Source of the DNA: an uncultured bacterium
GTDB taxonomy: Bacteria; Spirochaetota; Spirochaetia; Sphaerochaetales; Sphaerochaetaceae
Direction of reading: 5' to 3'
Length of the DNA: 10,424 nt
Assembly: GCA_905215015.1 (NCBI GenBank)
Contig: CAJMOS010000103.1
Coordinates: 1 to 10,424 of the forward strand
The notes beneath the pieces were generated by a model. The model had not been told where the DNA came from, searched no databases, and saw only the letters and a list, made by a program, of their open reading frames with translations. Below are positions 6,849 to 10,424 of the stretch, one piece after another. Both the position numbers and the translations under genes were made by a program. Positions within the stretch are counted from its first letter, which is position 1. Each line of letters begins with the position of its first letter.

Positions 6849-8243
6849 ATGGATTTGACGAAGAATCGTATCAAGGCATTGCTTGCCCGCCAGAGCGGTG
6901 ACGAGATTGTTCAGGCCGATGGGTGGGTCAGGACCAAACGGGACAGCAAGAATGTCTGCTTCCTGTCGGTCAACGACGGTTCCTGCCTGCAGGGCCTGCA
7001 GGTGGTCATCGACAAGGCGAAGCTGAACGACAATGCGGTTCTTGCCTCCATCACCACCGGGGCGGCGGTTTCCTGCCGAGGAAAGATTGTCGCCAGCCAG
7101 GGGGGGAACCAGGCTGTCGAGATGCAGGCCGAAGAGGTCAGGCTCGTTGGTCCTTGTCCAAACGACTATCCGCTCCAGAAAAAATTCCAGACGGTCGAGT
7201 ATCTGCGTGAGATCGCCCATCTGAGGGCCCGTACCAACACCTTTGGGGCGGTCATGCGGGTGCGCAACACGCTGGCCTTCGCCACCCACCAGTACTTCCA
7301 GCAGAACGGCTTCATCTACGTCCACACGCCGATCATCAGCGCTAGCGACGCAGAGGGTGCCGGCGAGCAGTTCACCGTCACCACCCTGCCGTTGGACAAT
7401 GTCCCCAAGACCAAGGACGGCAAGGTCGACTGGAGCAAGGATTTCTTCGGGAAGATGAGCAAGCTGACCGTCAGCGGACAGCTCGAGGGCGAGACCTACG
7501 CCACTGCCATGAAGAACATCTACACCTTCGGACCCACCTTCCGCTCGGAAAACAGTGTCACCAAGCGCCACCTCGCCGAATTCTGGATGATCGAGCCGGA
7601 GATGAGCTTCTGCGATATCGAGGGAAACATGGGCGTGGCTGAAGAGTACCTGAAGTTCCTCTTCAAGGCGGCCCTCGAGAAAAACCCGGAGGACCTCGAG
7701 TTCTTCGAGAAACGCGTCCAGCCAGGCATCATCGAGACGCTGCGGCACGTTGTCGAGACCCCGTTCTCCCACATGACCTACACCGAGGCGATCAAGGTGC
7801 TCGAGCAGCACAACGGCGAGTTCGAGTTCCCGGTCCACTGGGGTAGCGACATCCAGACCGAGCATGAGCGCTACCTGACCGAGCAGGTCTGCAAGAGCCC
7901 AGTGATCGTCACCGACTATCCGGCCGCCATCAAGAGCTTCTACATGAAGCAGAACGAGGATGGAAAGACGGTCCGGGGCATGGACGTCCTGGTTCCCCGC
8001 TTGGGCGAGATCATCGGGGGAAGCGAGAGAGAGGTCGATTACGACAAGCTGCTTGCCCGTATGCGCCAGCTCGGCATGAACACCGATGCCTACTGGTGGT
8101 ACACCGACCTGCGCAAGTACGGCTCGGTCCCTCACAGTGGCTTCGGCTTGGGCTTTGAACGGGCGGTCATGTATGTCACCGGCATGCAGAACATCCGCGA
8201 CGTCATCCCCTATCCGAGGGCGGTCGGCCAGATCGAGTTCTGA
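6849..8243 (+). CDS. asnS: Asparagine--tRNA ligase
   Basis: A cytosolic class IIb aminoacyl-tRNA synthetase that charges tRNA-Asn with asparagine using ATP. Its 464 residues are close to the 466 of E. coli AsnRS. The N-terminal OB-fold anticodon-binding domain covers about residues 20-100 (DGWVRTKRDSKNVCFLSVND). The catalytic domain shows motif 1 around VHTPIISASDAEGAGEQF (158-175), motif 2 FRSENSVTKRHLAEFWMIEPE (231-251) with the ATP-binding Arg, and motif 3 GFGLGFERAVMYVTG (431-445). HLAEFWMIEPE and the C-terminal NIRDVIPYPR are specific to AsnRS rather than AspRS. The reading frame is open for 900 nt upstream, but ATG 6849 has AAGGAG at 8-nt spacing and begins where the family begins. Its TGA overlaps the ATG of the next gene. 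Confidence 0.97.
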   Translation: MDLTKNRIKALLARQSGDEIVQADGWVRTKRDSKNVCFLSVNDGSCLQGLQVVIDKAKLNDNAVLASITTGAAVSCRGKIVASQGGNQAVEMQAEEVRLVGPCPNDYPLQKKFQTVEYLREIAHLRARTNTFGAVMRVRNTLAFATHQYFQQNGFIYVHTPIISASDAEGAGEQFTVTTLPLDNVPKTKDGKVDWSKDFFGKMSKLTVSGQLEGETYATAMKNIYTFGPTFRSENSVTKRHLAEFWMIEPEMSFCDIEGNMGVAEEYLKFLFKAALEKNPEDLEFFEKRVQPGIIETLRHVVETPFSHMTYTEAIKVLEQHNGEFEFPVHWGSDIQTEHERYLTEQVCKSPVIVTDYPAAIKSFYMKQNEDGKTVRGMDVLVPRLGEIIGGSEREVDYDKLLARMRQLGMNTDAYWWYTDLRKYGSVPHSGFGLGFERAVMYVTGMQNIRDVIPYPRAVGQIEF

Positions 8244-8965
8244 TGGACTGGATCACCTGGAATCCCTGGCATGGTTGCACGAAGTACAGCGAAGGTTGTC
8301 GGAACTGCTACGTCTACCGCAGGGACCAGCGTATCGGAAAAGACGCTTCACTGGTCACCAGGACCAAGGACTACGACCTGCCCATGCGAATGGACAGGTC
8401 GCGTCGTTTCAAGGTTCCTGCCGGCAGCCATCTGTATTGCTGCATGACCAGCGACTTCTTCCTGGACAAGGCCGACCCCTGGCGCAAGGAAGTCTGGGAT
8501 ATGATCCGTCTACGAAACGATCTTTGCATCACCATCATCACCAAGCGTGTCGAGCGGGTACGCTCTTGCCTGCCCCCTGACTGGGGGGATGGATGGGAAC
8601 ATGTCACCCTGTGCGTCACCATGGAAAACCAGCAGGAGGCGGACAGGCGTCTTCCGCTGCTTATCGGCCTTCCCTTTCAACACAAGGAAATCATCTGCGA
8701 GCCGATTCTCGGCCCCATCCGCTTCTCTCTTCCGCTAACCCGGATTGAGCAGGTGACCGTGGGAGGGGAAAGCGGAGAAGAGGCCCGCCCCTGCAACTAC
8801 GACTGGGTGCTCTCCATCAGAAAGCAGTGCATCTCCCAACAGGTCTCCTTCTTCTTCAAGCAGACCGGATATCGGTTCATCAAGGACGGCAAGGGCTACC
8901 TGATCGGCCGGAGCCTGCAGCAAAGCCAGGCGCGCAAAGCCTCTATCGATTACGTGTCGACGTGA
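8243..8965 (+). CDS. DUF5131 (phage Gp37/Gp68-like) three-cysteine protein
   Basis: A 240-residue protein of the DUF5131/Gp37-Gp68 family. Diagnostic features are the opening WNPWHGCTKYSEGCRNCYV with a CX6CX2C cluster (Cys 12, 19, 22), TKRVERV (100-106), CEPILGPI (152-159), VGGESGEEARPC (173-184) and FFFKQTG (203-209). The spaced cysteines and overall pattern resemble radical SAM-type iron-sulfur proteins, and the family is described as a partner of TcmP-like methyltransferases in some genomes. No such partner is present here. The reaction is unknown. Its ATG shares one base with the asnS stop (TGATG), so it is probably translated by re-initiation after asnS. Its last 16 bp overlap the 3' end of the convergent LuxR-type gene. 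Confidence 0.85.
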   Translation: MDWITWNPWHGCTKYSEGCRNCYVYRRDQRIGKDASLVTRTKDYDLPMRMDRSRRFKVPAGSHLYCCMTSDFFLDKADPWRKEVWDMIRLRNDLCITIITKRVERVRSCLPPDWGDGWEHVTLCVTMENQQEADRRLPLLIGLPFQHKEIICEPILGPIRFSLPLTRIEQVTVGGESGEEARPCNYDWVLSIRKQCISQQVSFFFKQTGYRFIKDGKGYLIGRSLQQSQARKASIDYVST

Positions 8966-9522
8966 TACAGGGCGCTGTCGCTTGCCGCAACCATCTGCGC
9001 GGAGGAGCGCACCTTGAACTTGATGAACAGGTGCTTCTTGTGGGTGTTGACGGTCGATCGGCAGATTGAAAGGCTGGAGCAGATTTCCTGGGTGGTCAGC
9101 CCGGCGGCCACCAGTTGGAAGACCTCCATCTCCCGCCTGGTCAGGAACACCGAGCTCTCTGCCTTGCGGGCAGTGCCGAAAAGCAAGTGGTAAAGAGTCT
9201 GGTGGAGTTGGGGGACGTCGACGGCCCGGTCGGCGTACCAAAGGTTCTTCCCTTCGGGCAGGGCGGCTACTTTCTCGCGCAGGTTGTTGACCAGCACCAG
9301 GATCTGCTTGTCTTGGTAGAGCTCACAGAGGACTGGCACCTCGCGGAACAGGGTGAGGTAGTCACGGACCACGACCAACGCCACTGGGTCTTCCAGGACG
9401 GGCGGCTTACGCTCCGTCCAGTAGGAGAAGCGTGGCTCGAAACCACTCGACTCGGGAAGAAGCCGTTTCGACTCCTCCTCATCCCTCACGTCAAAACACA
9501 GACAGGTAATAAGGTATCTCAT
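8950..9522 (-). CDS. LuxR-type helix-turn-helix regulator with atypical N-terminal domain
   Basis: A 190-residue DNA-binding regulator. The C-terminal LuxR/GerE domain (about 126-182) is clear: LTRREMEVFQLVAAGLTTQEI, then SICRSTVNTHKKHLFIKFKVRSS, with the usual TVxTHxxxLxxKF recognition-helix pattern. Residues 1-120 look like a degenerate response-regulator receiver: hydrophobic strands RYLITCLCF and QILVLVNN, then LWYADRAVDVPQLHQTLYHLL in the place of the last strand and helix. The phosphoacceptor Asp and conserved Lys are not evident, so control by phosphorylation is unlikely. The ATG at 9522 lies in an inverted repeat and has no strong Shine-Dalgarno. It lies 29 nt downstream of the DUF188 gene on the same strand and is probably co-transcribed with it. 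Target genes are unknown. Confidence 0.82.
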   Translation of the reverse strand: MRYLITCLCFDVRDEEESKRLLPESSGFEPRFSYWTERKPPVLEDPVALVVVRDYLTLFREVPVLCELYQDKQILVLVNNLREKVAALPEGKNLWYADRAVDVPQLHQTLYHLLFGTARKAESSVFLTRREMEVFQLVAAGLTTQEICSSLSICRSTVNTHKKHLFIKFKVRSSAQMVAASDSALYHVDT

Positions 9523-9531
9523 ACCTATTAC
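9506..9531. promoter_or_regulatory. Inverted repeat over the LuxR-type start codon
   Basis: GTAATAAGGTAT (9506-9517), CTC, then ATACCTATTAC (9521-9531) form a nearly perfect inverted repeat with one unpaired base. In the minus-strand transcript this is an 11-bp hairpin with a GAG loop. The start codon AUG (9522-9520) sits at the top of the stem. It could hide the start from ribosomes or be a dimeric regulator site in DNA. There is no T tract, so it is not a terminator for the upstream gene. Confidence 0.6.
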
Positions 9532-9551
9532 TACCGTCTTTTCTCCCCTTC

Positions 9552-10097
9552 TTATCGCTGGAGCTTTTGCAGGGTCGTGTCAAAAGCGTCACTGAAGGCT
9601 TTCAGCTGCCGCTGGTCCATCCGCTGGGCGCGCTCGCTCTGCACTCCCCACTCCCGAAGCTGGGTGTTGATGTTCCGTTCCGACAGGCGCGGGGCGATAT
9701 TGTGCTCGTCGTAGATGTTGCCACGGTCGTCCAGGACCACGGCCCCTTTCTCGATCAGGCGGGCGGCAAGGGGGATGTCGTGGGTGACCGCCAGCGCGGG
9801 AAGGGTCATGTGCCCCACCAGCCAGTCGTCGGCGCTTCCATCCCCGGTCGGAACGACGACGTAGGAAAGACACCCTTTGAGCTTCTTCAGCTCCTTGGGA
9901 TCTGCCACTCCCTTCGACTTTGCCTCACGGCGAAGACGGGCGGTCTCCTCGTTGCTGGCGAGCTGGACATCCTTCAGTTTCCGGTCTGCGGCGAAGATGG
10001 TGGGGATTTGCTGCTTGAGAATGCGGCGAAGGATGACCGCACGGATGGCGGTCGGGACCGAATCCCCATCAACGAACAACGAGAGCTTTCCTTCCAT
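9552..10097 (-). CDS. YaiI/YqxD family (DUF188) PIN-like protein
   Basis: A 181-residue cytosolic protein of the YaiI/YqxD (DUF188) family, which has a PIN/NYN-like fold but no settled function. Family marks are LFVDGDSVPTAIR (7-19; Asp 10 and 12), GDGSADDWLVGH (85-96; Asp 90 and 91), VTHDIPLAARLIEKGA (104-119; Asp 107) and the RGNIYDEHNIAPRLSERN block (125-142). The acidic cluster of a PIN-type metal site is complete, so nuclease activity is possible but unproven. It is about 30 residues longer than E. coli YaiI (152), mainly through a charged helical insert at about 48-78. ATG 10097 lacks a Shine-Dalgarno and lies 7 nt after a putative -10 box. It is followed by the LuxR-type gene. Confidence 0.87.
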   Translation of the reverse strand: MEGKLSLFVDGDSVPTAIRAVILRRILKQQIPTIFAADRKLKDVQLASNEETARLRREAKSKGVADPKELKKLKGCLSYVVVPTGDGSADDWLVGHMTLPALAVTHDIPLAARLIEKGAVVLDDRGNIYDEHNIAPRLSERNINTQLREWGVQSERAQRMDQRQLKAFSDAFDTTLQKLQR

Positions 10098-10104
10098 GCA
10101 TCAG

Positions 10105-10133
10105 AGGGTATCCGATTCGGGGAATCTGTGCAA
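10105..10133 (-). promoter_or_regulatory. Putative promoter of the DUF188-LuxR unit, possibly leaderless
   Basis: Minus-strand TTGCAC (10128-10133) and TACCCT (10105-10110) are 17 bp apart. The -10 box ends 7 nt before the ATG at 10097, so the predicted transcript would begin at or next to the start codon. This agrees with the absence of a ribosome binding site. Confidence 0.4.
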
Positions 10134-10154
10134 CTTTTCATTTTTGAAATATTG

Positions 10155-10183
10155 TTGCATTTTTCGAAATGAGACCCTATGCT
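10155..10183 (+). promoter_or_regulatory. Putative promoter of the PFP gene
   Basis: TTGCAT (10155-10160) and TATGCT (10178-10183) are separated by 17 bp. Transcription would start near 10190, giving a leader of about 28 nt with AGGAGG at 10203-10208. The region is shared with the divergent DUF188 promoter; the two -35 boxes are 21 bp apart. Confidence 0.5.
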
Positions 10184-10217
10184 TAAAGTACCACAGAAGA
10201 TCAGGAGGTTCCCTTCC

Positions 10218-10424
10218 ATGGATATTTCCAAGCTTCAGAAAGCCCGTTACGACTATAAGCCGAAGATGCCAAAGATTCTTCTGAGCGACATCGCTTGCAT
10301 CAAGACCTACGACGAGGAATCCACCGAGAGCATCGGCGACCAGGCGCAAATCAAGAAACTGTTTCCCAGGACCTACATAGTGCAGAGACATTAAGAGCTT
10401 CTGCTGAAGCTGAACGTAACACAA
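10218..10424 (+). CDS. pfp: Diphosphate--fructose-6-phosphate 1-phosphotransferase, 5' end, apparent frameshift
   Basis: The N-terminal part of what looks like a pyrophosphate-dependent phosphofructokinase, which phosphorylates fructose 6-phosphate with PPi in glycolysis. MDISKLQKARYDYKPKMP, TESIGDQAQIKKLFP and RTY match the opening I recall for spirochaete PFP proteins, where TYG usually follows. The catalytic GG...GGHN region lies beyond the window. The start at ATG 10218 is supported by AGGAGG 9 nt upstream; an in-frame ATG at 10179 lies inside the -10 box and is rejected. The frame meets TAA at 10392-10394 after only 58 codons. A second frame from 10379 to the edge stays open and reads SAETLRASAEAERNT. 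One base missing near 10377 would join them, so this is a real frameshift, a sequencing or assembly error, or an assembly-end artefact. The family call rests on about 53 residues. Confidence 0.6.

Noticed and set aside
6819..8135. 438-codon minus-strand open frame opposite asnS
   Set aside because: Shadow of asnS with repetitive Leu/Val/Asp composition; no family match.
8926..8965. Overlapping 3' ends of DUF5131 and the LuxR-type gene as evidence of a frameshift
   Set aside because: Both genes end naturally after complete conserved domains; a 16-bp convergent overlap is ordinary in compact genomes.
1..10424. CRISPR arrays, tRNA or rRNA genes, insertion sequences, toxin-antitoxin or phage modules
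   Set aside because: Looked for regularly spaced repeats, transposase motifs, terminal inverted repeats and cloverleaf-like sequences and saw none. DUF5131 alone is not evidence of a prophage.

Overview
The window is a GC-rich, densely packed chromosomal segment from a diderm bacterium. Two secreted proteins end in a terminal aromatic residue, as outer-membrane beta-barrels do. At the right edge is the start of what looks like a pyrophosphate-dependent phosphofructokinase. Together with the housekeeping gene set, this fits a free-living spirochaete such as Sphaerochaetaceae. That placement is inferred from protein resemblance, not from a marker gene. I see no rRNA, tRNA, CRISPR array, insertion sequence or phage module.

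Layout from left to right: (1) 1-503, minus: N-terminal part of a class I DAHP synthase (start of the shikimate pathway), cut by the left edge. (2) 504-667: AT-rich divergent promoter region with an inverted repeat built from two opposed TTGACA boxes. (3) 668-1456 and 1522-2028, plus: two unrelated small exported barrel-like proteins, followed by a strong stem-loop at 2048-2073. (4) 3972-2082, minus: a TetR-type repressor followed by a MATE exporter with a 4-nt gap; the promoter carries a candidate operator. (5) 6650-4093, minus: a WalJ/YycJ-like metallo-beta-lactamase-fold hydrolase and a long-chain acyl-CoA ligase joined by a 4-nt ATGA overlap and ended by a textbook terminator. (6) 6849-8965, plus: asnS followed by a DUF5131 (Gp37/Gp68-like) three-cysteine protein whose start overlaps the asnS stop. 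(7) 10097-8950, minus: a YaiI/YqxD (DUF188) PIN-like protein, then a small LuxR-type regulator whose start codon lies inside an inverted repeat. (8) 10218-10424, plus: 5' end of the putative PFP gene, with an apparent frameshift just before the window ends.

The units look independent: aromatic amino acid synthesis, envelope proteins, drug efflux, lipid activation, translation, regulation and glycolysis. No multi-gene exotic system is evident. The points most worth a second look are regulatory. Five putative promoters share TTGnnn-17-TAnnnT spacing, and two of them sit so close to the start codon that the mRNAs may be leaderless. The LuxR-type start codon is in a hairpin, and the DUF5131 protein is translationally coupled to asnS.
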